From JACVRW01 sp036407035 (GTDB lineage: Bacteria > Actinomycetota > Thermoleophilia > Solirubrobacterales > Thermoleophilaceae), in contig DASXAA010000064.1 in the NCBI GenBank assembly GCA_036407035.1, positions 37,527 through 101,526 on the forward strand: a stretch of DNA of 64,000 nt. Direction: 5' to 3'. A program made the translations under genes and the position numbers. The notes under the pieces are model-generated. The model ran no database searches and was not told the origin of the DNA. It saw nothing but the letters and a program-made list of their open reading frames with translations. This document shows, in pieces, positions 21,898 through 31,978 of the stretch. Each line of letters opens with the position of its first letter. The first letter of the stretch is position 1.

Positions 21898-22695
21898 CTA
21901 CGGCGCGAGCAGCAGCGCCGTCCAGCCCCGGTCGGACAGCCGCCGGCGCTCCCGCAGCGGCGCGAACGCCGCCGCCACCTCGTCCGCCTCCTCGTCCAGC
22001 AGGCCCGAGGCGATCAGCGCTCCGGGCCGCGCGTCGATCAGCGACGCCACGCGCAGCAGCAGCGGCCGCACCAGGTTCGCCGCCACCACGTCAGCGGCCG
22101 GCGCGGGCTCGGTGCGCACGTCGATCCGCTCCACGCGATCCAGCCGCACGCCGTTCGCGGCCGCGTTCGCGCGCGTGGCCTCGAGCGCGGCCGGCTCGTA
22201 GTCCGCCGCCGCCACGGGCGCGAAGCCCAGGCGCGCCGCCGCTATCGCCAGCACGCCCGAGCCGCAGCCGACGTCCGCGAAGGAGCCGCGCGCCTCCAGC
22301 CCCAGCATCAGCTCCAGGCACAGCCTCGTCGTCGGGTGGGCCCCGGTCCCGAACGCCTGCCCCGGGTCGATCACCAGGTCCTCGGCCCCCTGCCTGGACT
22401 CGGCCCACGGCGGCCTCACCCACAGCCGCTCCCCGACCAGCACCGGCCGGTGGAACTCCTTCCAGCGTTCCGCCCAGTCGTCGGGCATCTCCTCGCCGCT
22501 CACCCGCACGCGCACGCCGGCCACCTCGGCCTCGCCGCGCGGCAGCGCCGGCAGCTCGCCGGGCGCGCCGTACAGCGCGTACTCGACGAAGCCGTCGCCG
22601 TCCAGCTGCTCGACGCCGCCCGGGGCCAGCTCGAGCACCGCGGCCAGCACCTGCTCGGCCGCCTCGGCGGGCGCCCGGATCGCCAGCCGGATCAG
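21898..22695 (-). CDS. prmA: Ribosomal protein L11 methyltransferase, probable CTG start
   Basis: 265 residues. SAM-dependent methyltransferase of L11. The signature region is complete: DPGQAFGTGAHPTTRLCLE, then motif I DVGCGSGVLAIAAA, and the NLV of VVAANLVRPLL. The open frame has no ATG, GTG or TTG at a sensible N-terminus. CTG at 22695-22693 overlaps the dnaJ TGA as CTGA and gives the usual short first strand (IRLAIRAP), so I chose it. A GAGG lies about 11 bases before it. Internal GTG codons would remove the first strand. Confidence 0.88.
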   Translation of the reverse strand: MIRLAIRAPAEAAEQVLAAVLELAPGGVEQLDGDGFVEYALYGAPGELPALPRGEAEVAGVRVRVSGEEMPDDWAERWKEFHRPVLVGERLWVRPPWAESRQGAEDLVIDPGQAFGTGAHPTTRLCLELMLGLEARGSFADVGCGSGVLAIAAARLGFAPVAAADYEPAALEATRANAAANGVRLDRVERIDVRTEPAPAADVVAANLVRPLLLRVASLIDARPGALIASGLLDEEADEVAAAFAPLRERRRLSDRGWTALLLAP

Positions 22696-23819
22696 CGGAA
22701 CGCGCGCCTCAGCTTGCCCACCAGCGAGTCGTCGGCGGGCTCCGCCAGGTTCTTGTCGGTGAGCGAGTCGCGCAGCTCCTCGAGCAGCCGGCGCTGGTCG
22801 GCGCTCAGGTTGCGCGGGATCAGCACGTTCAGGACCACGCGCTGGTCGCCGCGGCGGCCGCGGCCGAGCGTGGGCATGCCACGGCCCCTCAGCGTCACGA
22901 CCGTTCCGGGCTGGGTGCCGGCCTGGACGTCGATCTCCTCGTCGCCGTCGAGCGTCGGCACCACCACGGTCGTGCCGAGCGCCGCCTCCGGCGCCGGCAC
23001 GTCCACCACGGTCACGAGGTCGCTGCCGTCGCGAAGGAAGCGCTCGTCCTCCGCCACCCGCACGAGCACGTAGAGGTCGCCGGGCGGCCCGCCGCGCTCG
23101 CCGGCGTGGCCGCGCCCGGTGAGCCGGATTCGCTGCTCGTCCGAGATCCCCGCAGGCACGTCGACCGTGAGTGCCTTGCGCACCGCGCGCCGGCCGGCGC
23201 CGCCGCACGCCGTGCAGGGGTCGCGCGGCACCTGGCCCTCGCCGCCGCAGACCTCGCAGAGCTGCTCGCGCACCAGCTGGCCGAACACCGTGCGCGAGAC
23301 CTGCCGGACGCGGCCGGCGCCGCCGCAGTTCCTGCAGGTGTCCACGCTCGAGCCCGGCTCGGCGCGGCCGCCGTTGCAGCGCTCGCACGTCTCGACAACG
23401 TCGAACGAGACCTCCACCTGCGTCCCGCGCGCCGCCTCCTCGAGCGACACCTCCGCCTCGACCGCGATGTCGCCGCCCTGCATCCGGCCGGGGCCGCGGC
23501 CGAAGACGGAGCCGAACGGGTCGCTGCCGCCGAAGAACGCGTCGAAGATGTCGGAGAACGAGCCGAACCCGTGCGACGCGGAGGCGAACCCGCGCGAGTC
23601 GAGCCCCTCGAAGCCGAAGCGGTCGTACACGGCCCGGCGCTCGGAGTCGGAGAGGATCTCGTACGCCTCGGCCGCCTCCTTGAACTTCTCCTCGGCCTCC
23701 GGGTCGTGCCTGTTCACGTCCGGGTGCAGCTCGCGGGCGAGGCCGCGGAAGGCCTTCTTGATCTCCTGCCCGTCGGCGTCACGCGCGACGCCGAGCACCT
23801 CGTACGGGTCGCGCCTCAC
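22692..23819 (-). CDS. dnaJ: Chaperone protein DnaJ
   Basis: 375 residues, type I DnaJ. The J domain (1-70) has the HPD motif in LARELHPDVNRHD, then a Gly/Phe-rich stretch, and the zinc domain has four Cys pairs (CERC, CRNC, CEVC, CTAC). The C-terminal substrate-binding domains are complete. It stimulates the DnaK ATPase; no dnaK or grpE is in the window, so this is probably a second DnaJ locus. The GTG overlaps the hrcA stop in GTGA, as in many hrcA-dnaJ operons. Confidence 0.96.
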   Translation of the reverse strand: MRRDPYEVLGVARDADGQEIKKAFRGLARELHPDVNRHDPEAEEKFKEAAEAYEILSDSERRAVYDRFGFEGLDSRGFASASHGFGSFSDIFDAFFGGSDPFGSVFGRGPGRMQGGDIAVEAEVSLEEAARGTQVEVSFDVVETCERCNGGRAEPGSSVDTCRNCGGAGRVRQVSRTVFGQLVREQLCEVCGGEGQVPRDPCTACGGAGRRAVRKALTVDVPAGISDEQRIRLTGRGHAGERGGPPGDLYVLVRVAEDERFLRDGSDLVTVVDVPAPEAALGTTVVVPTLDGDEEIDVQAGTQPGTVVTLRGRGMPTLGRGRRGDQRVVLNVLIPRNLSADQRRLLEELRDSLTDKNLAEPADDSLVGKLRRAFR

Positions 23820-24850
23820 TCGTCGTACACCTCGGCCACGAAGCGGGACAGCTCGGACGCCGCCTGCCGCACCGCGATGATCGCCCCCGGGTAGTCCATC
23901 CGGACGGGACCGATGACCGACACGGCGCCCAGGTTGCGACGCGCGAGGCCGTAGTTGGCGGCGACGAGGCTGAGCGACCGCAGCTCGGGCGCCGGGTTCT
24001 CGCGGCCGATGCGCAGGTACACGCTCGGCTCCGAGAGCGACTGGCGCAGCACCCCGAGCAGCGCGCGCCGGTGCTCGAGCATGTCGAGCAGCGCGCCGAT
24101 CTGGGACAGCTCCTGGAAGCGCTGCTCGGAGACGAGCCGGGCCGCGCCCTCCATGAAGAGGTCGTGATCGGCCGTGTCCTCGAGCTGCGTGAACGCCGGC
24201 GCGAGCGTGGCGAGGAACGCGCGCTCGCGCTCGGACAGCTCCGGCTCGCTCAGCCGGTGCATCACCGTCCGCGCGCCGACGCCGATGCCGCCGAGCGCCT
24301 CGTTCAGGTAGCTGACGGCCCAGTCGATCAGGCCGGGATCCACCGGCTCGTCGTACGAGATCACCCGCTTCGTGACGCCCCCGGTGGACGTGATCACGAC
24401 GATCATCGCCACCTGGGGCTGGAGCAGCAGCACCTCCACGCGCCGGATCGTGGCCGTCTCGATCGGCGGCGCGGTGACGAGCGCCAGCAGGCTCGTGACC
24501 TGCGACAGCTGCTCCGTCGTCGCGCGCACCGCCTCGTCCACCTCGCGCCGCATGTCGGACAGCTCCACGGACCGCCGCGGCACCGGCAGCCGGCCCTCGC
24601 TCAGAACCCCGTCCACGTAGCTGCGGTAGCCGACGTCGGTCGGCACGCGCCCGGCAGAGGTGTGCGGGTGCTCGAGCAGCCCGGCCTCCTCAAGCCGCGC
24701 CAGCTCGGCCCGCACGGTGGACGGGCCCCACGGCACGTCGTCCTGCTCGGAGAGCCACTTGGAGCCCACGGGCTGGTCGAGGGCCAGATGGCCCTCCACG
24801 ACCTTGCGCAGGATGAAGCTCTGCCGCTCGCTGATCTCCACGTCACCCAT
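23816..24850 (-). CDS. hrcA: Heat-inducible transcription repressor HrcA
   Basis: 344 residues. The N-terminal winged helix has PSTVRAELARLEEAGLLEHPHTSAGRVPT, and the C-terminal segment ends VIGPVRMDYPGAI, both typical. HrcA binds CIRCE operators upstream of chaperone operons. I looked for a CIRCE element upstream of hrcA and of the HxlR gene before it and saw none, so autoregulation here is not supported. The ATG lies inside the end of the HxlR gene (8-base overlap), so hrcA is probably expressed from the HxlR promoter. Confidence 0.95.
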   Translation of the reverse strand: MGDVEISERQSFILRKVVEGHLALDQPVGSKWLSEQDDVPWGPSTVRAELARLEEAGLLEHPHTSAGRVPTDVGYRSYVDGVLSEGRLPVPRRSVELSDMRREVDEAVRATTEQLSQVTSLLALVTAPPIETATIRRVEVLLLQPQVAMIVVITSTGGVTKRVISYDEPVDPGLIDWAVSYLNEALGGIGVGARTVMHRLSEPELSERERAFLATLAPAFTQLEDTADHDLFMEGAARLVSEQRFQELSQIGALLDMLEHRRALLGVLRQSLSEPSVYLRIGRENPAPELRSLSLVAANYGLARRNLGAVSVIGPVRMDYPGAIIAVRQAASELSRFVAEVYDE

Positions 24851-25223
24851 TCTGACCTGCCTCGTGCGCCGCCCGCGCCCGTTGCACCTCCGGGAGGTGC
24901 TCCATCGCCCACGCGCAGATGGCGACGAGCGGCTCCCTGAGCGTAGTGCCGAGCGGCGTGAGCGAGTACTCCACGTGCGGCGGGATCTGGTTCCTCACCT
25001 GCCGCTCGACGAGCCCGTCGCGCTCCATGCTGCGCAGGGTCTGGGTCAGCATCTTCTGTGACACGCCCTCGATCATCCGCATCAGCTCGCCGTGGCGCCG
25101 CGGGCCGTCGACGAGCGCGTAGACCACGAGGATCGACCACTTGTCGGCGATCCGGTCGAGCGCCTGCCTCGACTCGCAGTTCCGGTCGAGCACGTTCGGC
25201 TGTACGGGCAGTTCGCGATCCAT
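24843..25223 (-). CDS. HxlR-family transcriptional regulator
   Basis: 126 residues, normal length. A winged-helix fold is visible: the Cys-containing N-terminus (DRNCESRQALDRIADKWSILV), the helix-turn-helix with RHGELMRMIEGVSQKMLTQTLR, and the wing PPHVEYSLTPLG. HxlR regulators often sense reactive carbonyls or oxidants through the N-terminal Cys, here Cys15. It is divergent from the MBL-fold gene with a palindrome and overlapping promoters between them, so it probably controls that gene and itself. It runs into hrcA. Confidence 0.92.
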   Translation of the reverse strand: MDRELPVQPNVLDRNCESRQALDRIADKWSILVVYALVDGPRRHGELMRMIEGVSQKMLTQTLRSMERDGLVERQVRNQIPPHVEYSLTPLGTTLREPLVAICAWAMEHLPEVQRARAAHEAGQNG

Positions 25224-25232
25224 GGCCGTTCC

Positions 25233-25297
25233 GGTGCCTATAGGTACCAGAAAGTGCCTACTTGTCAATCGGTGCCCAGGCACGTACGGTCGCGGCC
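25233..25297. promoter_or_regulatory. Divergent overlapping promoters with operator-like palindrome
   Basis: The 16-base segment 25233-25248 (GGTGCCTATAGGTACC) is palindromic except for one pair. TTGTCA (25262-25267) and TACGGT (25285-25290), spaced 17 bases, form a rightward promoter whose start would fall at or just before the MBL-gene ATG. On the other strand, TTGACA (25268-25263) is a consensus -35 box, and a -10 such as TACCTA or ACCTAT would lie inside the palindrome. The regulator could thus block its own -10 box. AAGTGCCTACTT next to it is a second small inverted repeat. Confidence 0.6.
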
Positions 25298-26107
25298 ATG
25301 CCGACGATCCACCGATACGAATCCACCACCGGCGGCGTGCCGGTGAACGCCTACCTGGTCGAGACCGCCACCGGCGTGATCGCCGTGGACGCCACGCTGA
25401 CCGTGTCCGGCGGCCGCGGCCTGCGCGAGCGGATTGGCCGGCTCGGCAAGCCGCTGCGCGCCGTGCTCCTGACCCACGCCCACCCCGACCACTACGGCGG
25501 CCTCGCCGAGCTCGGCGAGGTCGAGATCGTGGCGACCGAGGGCGTGGACCGCGTGATCCGCCGCGACGACGACGTGAAGGAGGAGATCCTGCGGCCGATG
25601 TTCGGCGACGAGTGGCCGCGCGAGCGCGCGTTCCCCAACCGCACCGTCGCCGACGGCGAGACGCTCTCGTTCGACGGCGCCGAGCTGCGCGTCGTGGACC
25701 TGGGCCCGGGCGAGTCACCGCACGACAGCATGTGGGTGCTCGAGGGCGCCGGCGCGGTGTTCTGCGGCGACCAGGCCTACGGCGGCCGCATGCACTCCTA
25801 CCTCGCCGACGGCTTCCACGAGCAGTGGCTCGGCCACATCGACCGCCTGACGGCCGAGCTGCCGGCGGGCACGACGCTCCACATCGGCCACGGGGAGCCC
25901 GCCCCGCTCGAGCTGCTCCAGTGGCAGCGCGGGTACATCACCCGCTTCGTGGACGCCGTCCGGGAGGCGGACTGGTCGGAGCCCGAGGCGGCCACGGCCT
26001 CCGTGACGGCCGCGATGCGGCGCCACCTGCCGAGCGAGGAGCTGGCGTTCCTGATGGAGCTGAGCGTGGCGCCGCTGGCGGCGCAGCTGGGGCTTGTCGC
26101 GGCCTAA
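25298..26107 (+). CDS. MBL-fold metallo-hydrolase
   Basis: 269 residues. The metal motif THAHPDHYGG (about 66-75) has H-x-H-x-D-H, later ligands are in SPHDSMWVLE (His), GDQAYGG (Asp) and LHIGHGE (His), so a two-metal site is likely. The ATG at 25298 was chosen because the promoter predicts a transcript starting there; the frame extends further left. The gene is divergent from the HxlR regulator, which suggests a detoxifying role, for example toward thioesters or reactive carbonyl adducts, but the substrate is unknown. Confidence 0.88.
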   Translation: MPTIHRYESTTGGVPVNAYLVETATGVIAVDATLTVSGGRGLRERIGRLGKPLRAVLLTHAHPDHYGGLAELGEVEIVATEGVDRVIRRDDDVKEEILRPMFGDEWPRERAFPNRTVADGETLSFDGAELRVVDLGPGESPHDSMWVLEGAGAVFCGDQAYGGRMHSYLADGFHEQWLGHIDRLTAELPAGTTLHIGHGEPAPLELLQWQRGYITRFVDAVREADWSEPEAATASVTAAMRRHLPSEELAFLMELSVAPLAAQLGLVAA

Positions 26108-26487
26108 CCGCCCAGCTCCAGCTCGGCCTCGGCGTTGCGGATGATCTGGTTGCCGCCCTGCTCGGCGACGGTCTCGACCACCACGCTCCCGTCGCGCTCC
26201 TCCTTCACGCTGCCGGTCACCGTGATCTCCTGCTCGGGGAAGCCCGTGCCGCGGAACTGGACCGAGAGCCGCCTCAGCGCGCGCGGGTCGCCGCCGGCGG
26301 CGGCCGAGGCCGCCCGCGCCACCTGGGCCATGGTGTAGAGGCCGTGCAGGATGTTCCCGGGCAGGCCGACCTGCTTCGCGAACTCCGGGTCGATGTGGAT
26401 CGGGTTGAAGTCGCCCGACGCGCCGGCGTAGCGGTGCGGCAGGTACTTGTCCGGCGTGACCTTGAGGTCCACCTTCACGTCCGTCAT
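26104..26487 (-). CDS. MaoC-like hydratase/dehydratase (HadB-like)
   Basis: 127 residues, a single hot-dog domain. The hydratase 2 motif is intact: YAGASGDFNPIHIDPEFA (about 20-37), with catalytic Asp and His. It should act on (R)-3-hydroxyacyl or enoyl thioesters. The ATG overlaps the stop of the second MaoC gene (ATGA), so the two probably form a heterodimer like mycobacterial HadAB. Its TAG stop shares CTAA with the convergent MBL gene. The acyl carrier, CoA or ACP, is unknown. Confidence 0.88.
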   Translation of the reverse strand: MTDVKVDLKVTPDKYLPHRYAGASGDFNPIHIDPEFAKQVGLPGNILHGLYTMAQVARAASAAAGGDPRALRRLSVQFRGTGFPEQEITVTGSVKEERDGSVVVETVAEQGGNQIIRNAEAELELGG

Positions 26488-26924
26488 ACGCCCCTCACGA
26501 TGTTGGTCCAGGTGCCGCGCACGACCTCCTGGCCGTCCTGGTTGCGCGACACCGACTCGAAGACGTAGAAGCCCATCCCGCCCTTCTCGTACACGTCCTT
26601 GACGCTCGCCTCGGTCGTGATCGTGTCGCCCGCGCAGACCGGCTCGCCCCAGACGAACTCCTGGCCCCCGTGGAGCATCATCGCGAAGTTGATGCCCACC
26701 TCCGGATCGAGCACGGCCGGCCCGACCGCTCCCCTCGAGTAGACGACCGCGAACATCGGCGGCGCCGGGACGTCCCGGAAGCCGGCCGCCTTCGCCTTGT
26801 CGCGGTCGAAGTAGACCGGGTTGTCCTCGCCCACGGCGTGCGCGTACTCGCGGATCTTCTCGCGACCCACCTCGTACGAGTACGGCGGATAGGTCTTGCC
26901 CTTGGCGCTCTCGTTGACCGGCAC
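26484..26924 (-). CDS. MaoC-type dehydratase N-terminal-domain protein (HadA-like)
   Basis: 146 residues. The start GKTYPPYSYEVGREKIREYA and the centre FAMMLHGGQEFVWGEPVCAGD match the FAS1-type dehydratase N-terminal domain (hot-dog fold). It lacks the D-x-H catalytic motif of its partner and probably shapes the acyl-chain tunnel. The GTG at 26924 was preferred because it places the Tyr-Pro-Pro motif about 10 residues in; an ATG at 26945 is also in frame. It overlaps the likely start of the divergent MFS gene by 11 bases. Confidence 0.85.
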   Translation of the reverse strand: MPVNESAKGKTYPPYSYEVGREKIREYAHAVGEDNPVYFDRDKAKAAGFRDVPAPPMFAVVYSRGAVGPAVLDPEVGINFAMMLHGGQEFVWGEPVCAGDTITTEASVKDVYEKGGMGFYVFESVSRNQDGQEVVRGTWTNIVRGV

Positions 26925-28167
26925 GGCGCGGCAGAGTACAGGCATCCGCCGCTACCTCGACGTCATCCGTACCCCCGGCGCCGCCCGCTTGCTCATCCCC
27001 GCCATCGCCGCGCGCCTGCCGTACGGCATGTTCGTCCTGGCGCTGCTGCTGTTCCTGCGCGGCGAGGGCTTCGGCTACGGGGAGGCCGGACTGGTCGTGG
27101 GCGGCCAGGCGCTGGCCGTGGCGCTGACGGCGCCGCTCCTCGGCAGGCTCGTGGACCGGCTGGGCCCGACGCGCGTGCTGCTCGCCACCGCGGCCGTATC
27201 GGCACTGGCGTGGTCGGGGCTGACCGCGGCGGCACTAGGCGGTGCCGGTCTGATCCCAGTGCTCGCGCTGTCGCTGCTCGCGGGCGCGAGCAACCCGCCG
27301 GTCTCCCCCACGCTGCGCGCCCTCTGGCCGCGGCTGCTCGACCGCGAGCGCCTGGACACAGCGCTCGCCCTCGACGCCCTCCAGCTCGAGCTCTTCTTCA
27401 TCGCCGGCCCGCTGCTCACGGCGGGCATCGTGCTCGTCGCCTCGCCCGCGGCCGCCGTCCTGATCGCCGCGGCCCTGCTCGTGAGCGGGGCTGCGACGTT
27501 CGCGCTCGCGCCGGCCGCCCGTCGCTGGGTCCCGGCCGGACCCGTCGAGCGCAAGGGCGGGCTGCTGGCGGACGAGGGAATCCGCGTCCTGGTCCTCTCG
27601 ATGGCGGTCGCCGAGGTCGCGTTCGGGGCGCTCGAGGTGGGCGTGGCGGCGTTCGCGGAGCGCGAGGCGTCGCGCGCGGCGGCGGGGCCGCTCCTCACGA
27701 TCTGGGCGGTGGGCTCGCTCGCCGGCGGCCTCTGGTACGGCGCCCGCAACTGGCGCGTGGGCGCCGACGTGCGGTACCTCGCCGTCTCGGCGCTGCTCGT
27801 CGCCGGCCTCGCGCCGCTGCCGCTGGCGTGGTCGATGCCCTCGATGGCCGTGCTCATCGCCGTCGCAGGGCTCGGCCTGGCGCCCGCCACCGCCGCCGGC
27901 TACTCGCTCGTGGGGCGGCTGGCGCCGGAGGGATCCGTCGCCGAGGCGTACTCGTGGCAGATCGTCGCGTACACGGCGGGCGCGTCCGTCGGCGCCTGGG
28001 CGGCCGGAGCGCTCGTGGACGGGCCCGGCATCGCGGCGGCGCTTGCGCTCGCGCCGGTCGCGGCGGCCGCGGGGTTCCTGGTCGCCTGGGCGGGCAGGAG
28101 GTCGCTGCGTGGCGGCGCGCCCACCCCCCAAGGTGACGCGCCGCCGGCAGCGGAGAGGATTGGCTAG
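26914..28167 (+). CDS. Major facilitator superfamily transporter
   Basis: About 417 residues with 11-12 hydrophobic helices. The loop after helix 2 (GRLVDRLGPTRVLL) is the usual MFS motif A region. It resembles drug or sugar efflux proteins; the substrate is unknown. The start is uncertain: helix 1 begins near base 26975, and the only start codons upstream are TTG at 26914 and TTG at 26896. I chose 26914; it overlaps the 5' end of the divergent MaoC gene. Its TAG stop is shared as CTAG with the convergent sigma factor gene. Confidence 0.82.
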   Translation: MTGTARQSTGIRRYLDVIRTPGAARLLIPAIAARLPYGMFVLALLLFLRGEGFGYGEAGLVVGGQALAVALTAPLLGRLVDRLGPTRVLLATAAVSALAWSGLTAAALGGAGLIPVLALSLLAGASNPPVSPTLRALWPRLLDRERLDTALALDALQLELFFIAGPLLTAGIVLVASPAAAVLIAAALLVSGAATFALAPAARRWVPAGPVERKGGLLADEGIRVLVLSMAVAEVAFGALEVGVAAFAEREASRAAAGPLLTIWAVGSLAGGLWYGARNWRVGADVRYLAVSALLVAGLAPLPLAWSMPSMAVLIAVAGLGLAPATAAGYSLVGRLAPEGSVAEAYSWQIVAYTAGASVGAWAAGALVDGPGIAAALALAPVAAAAGFLVAWAGRRSLRGGAPTPQGDAPPAAERIG

Positions 28168-29021
28168 GCCGCGCTCCGGAGCGCCTGGGCGTCGGCCAGC
28201 GTGGAGAGCTTCCGCAGGGAGGCCTCCTCGATCTGGCGCGTGCGCTCGCGGGTGAGCCCGAAGAGGCGGGCGACCTTGTCGAGCGTCTGCGGCTGCTCGC
28301 CGCCGAGCCCGTAGCGAAGCGCCAGGATGCGCTTCTCGCGGTAGGGAAGGTTGTCGAGCACCTCGTACAGGCGCTCGTGCATGAGCGACTCGACCGCCGC
28401 GTCGAACGGCGTGGCCGTGGACTCGTCCGGGATCAGCTCGCCGAACTGGGCCGCGTCGGAGTCGTCGCCGACGGGCTTGTCGAGCGACACGAGCGGCTGC
28501 GCCGCCCGCATGATCACGTCGGCCTCCTCGGGGTCGACGCCCGCGAGGGCGGCGATCTCCTCGACGGTCGGGTCGCGGTCGCCCTGGGCCTCGAGCTTGC
28601 GCTGGGCGCCGTCGAGCTTCTTGAGGACGTTGTCGATGTGGATCGGAATCCGGATCGTGCGGCCCTTGTCCGCGATCGCGCGCGAGATCGCCTGGCGGAT
28701 CCACCAGGTGGCGGAGGTCGAGAACTTGAAGCCCTTGCGGTGGTCGAACTTCTCGACGGCGCGGACCAGGCCGATCGTGCCCTCCTGGATCAGATCGAGG
28801 AAGGGCAGGCCCTGGTTGCGGTAGCGCTTGGCGATCGACACCACGAGCCGCAGGTTCGCCCGCGTCATGTGGTCCTTCGCCACGAGATCGCCGCGCTCGA
28901 TGCGCTTCGCGAGGGCGATCTCCTCGTCCGCCGTCAGCAGCGGAGTGGTCGCGATCCCGTCCAGCAGCTGCTGCAGGGAGTCGAAGGTGGGGTCCGGCGC
29001 GGTGAGGGTGTCGGAGCTCAC
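28164..29021 (-). CDS. RNA polymerase sigma factor, RpoD/SigA-like
   Basis: 285 residues. Regions 1.2 to 4 of the sigma-70 family are present: RANLRLVVSIAKRYRNQGLPFLD (region 2.1-2.2), EKFDHRKGFKFSTSATWWIRQA (2.3-2.4), region 3, and the helix-turn-helix ARLFGLTRERTRQIE (4.2). The usual TYATWW has Ser in place of Tyr. No long region 1.1 is present, so it is either a short primary or a group 2 sigma factor. GTG start. It is a single gene with its own upstream space of about 80 bases. Confidence 0.92.
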   Translation of the reverse strand: MSSDTLTAPDPTFDSLQQLLDGIATTPLLTADEEIALAKRIERGDLVAKDHMTRANLRLVVSIAKRYRNQGLPFLDLIQEGTIGLVRAVEKFDHRKGFKFSTSATWWIRQAISRAIADKGRTIRIPIHIDNVLKKLDGAQRKLEAQGDRDPTVEEIAALAGVDPEEADVIMRAAQPLVSLDKPVGDDSDAAQFGELIPDESTATPFDAAVESLMHERLYEVLDNLPYREKRILALRYGLGGEQPQTLDKVARLFGLTRERTRQIEEASLRKLSTLADAQALRSAA

Positions 29022-29100
29022 GGCGGAGAACCTACGACGGCTTGCTAAGGGCGAGCTAAATCCTGGACGCGGCCTTTCAGGGCGCGGATACTGGCCCGCT

Positions 29101-29502
29101 ATGACCGACGCGAACGTCGAGCTGGTGCGGGAGTCGGCCCGGCGGTTCGCCGCCGGAGACCTTCCGGGGCTGGCCGGCCTGTGCACGCCCGACGTGGTGG
29201 TGATGGCGCCGCCCGGCTGGCCCGACGGCCGCCGCTTCGAGGGCCGGGACGCGGTGATCAAGGAGATGGCGCGCGCCCAGGAGGACTGGGGCCACCAGAA
29301 GCTCGACGTGCTGAGGGAGCGCGGCGAGCGCGACTGGGTCGTGTGCGAGCTGCTGTGGTCGGTCGAGGGCGCCGGCAGCGGGCTCCCGGGCCAGGTCAGC
29401 GTGTTCGCCGCCTGCCGTGTGGAGGGCTCCCAGATAGCGGAGTTCCGCTACTTCTGGGACTGGGACGACGCGATCGCGGCGGCGGCCCCGCCGCGTTCCT
29501 AG
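29101..29502 (+). CDS. SnoaL-like (NTF2-fold) protein
   Basis: 133 residues. The N-terminal helix VELVRESARRFAAGDLPGLAGL, the strand DVVVMAPPGWPDG and the C-terminal QIAEFRYFWDWDDAI mark a SnoaL-like ligand-binding fold. It is divergent from the sigma factor (79 bases between starts) and its TAG stop is shared as CTAG with the convergent hydrolase gene. The ligand is unknown. Not closely alike to the SnoaL-like protein at 320-898. Confidence 0.8.
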   Translation: MTDANVELVRESARRFAAGDLPGLAGLCTPDVVVMAPPGWPDGRRFEGRDAVIKEMARAQEDWGHQKLDVLRERGERDWVVCELLWSVEGAGSGLPGQVSVFAACRVEGSQIAEFRYFWDWDDAIAAAAPPRS

Positions 29503-30172
29503 ACGCCCAGGAACCGCCGCACGAGCCGCGCCGTCTCCTCCGGCCGCTCGAGCGCCGGCAGGTGGCCCGCCCCCTCGATCACCGCGAGCTCGGCGTTCGG
29601 GATCTCGCGCGCGAGCCGCTCGGCGATCGCGCGGAAGTCCGGCTTGTCGAGCTCGCCGACCGCGACCAGCGTGCGCGCCGTGATCGCGCCGAGGTCCACC
29701 TCGTCGTCCCCCGTCATCTCCGCCTCCGACGCCAGCTCCAGCTCGAACCTCCGCTCCTGCATCTCGATCACGCGTTCGCGCAGCGACGGGTCCTCGAGCC
29801 AGAAGTCGGCGTTCAGCTCCGCCGCCTCGCGCACGTTGCCCGCCGCGAGCAGCTCCGTCTCCCGCTCGTCGAAGCGCTCGATCTCGTCGGAGAAGTCGTG
29901 GTCGAACAGCGGCGCGTCGAGCAGCACCAGCTCGCTCACGAGCTCGGGCCGCCGCGCGGCCACCTCGAGGCATATGTAACCGCCGAACGACGCGCCGACG
30001 AGCGCCGCCGGCCCGTCGCCGAGCGCCGCGAGCAGGTCGTCCGCCGGCGAGTACTCGCCCTCGGCGGGCGGCGGCGTCTGGCCGTAGCCGCGCATCTCGT
30101 GGGCGCGTGCGCCGGGCAGGTCGAACCCGTCCCACATGCGGGCGTCGCACACGCCCGAGTGCACCAGCAGGA

Positions 30173-30176
<4 letters not shown>
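29499..30176 (-). CDS. Alpha/beta hydrolase
   Basis: 225 residues. The nucleophile elbow is GASFGG (Ser near residue 63), the His is in GAGHLPALE near the C-terminus, and the acid is probably in VGELDKPDF. The N-terminal LLVHSGVCDARMWDGF is the oxyanion region. The cap is short and helical. GTG start overlaps the lepA stop in GTGA, so the enzyme is translationally coupled to lepA. The substrate is not predictable. Confidence 0.87.

Positions 30177-31978
<1,802 letters not shown>

Noticed and set aside
24850..25297. CIRCE operator for hrcA
   Set aside because: No TTAGCACTC-N9-GAGTGCTAA-like sequence is present upstream of hrcA or the HxlR gene.
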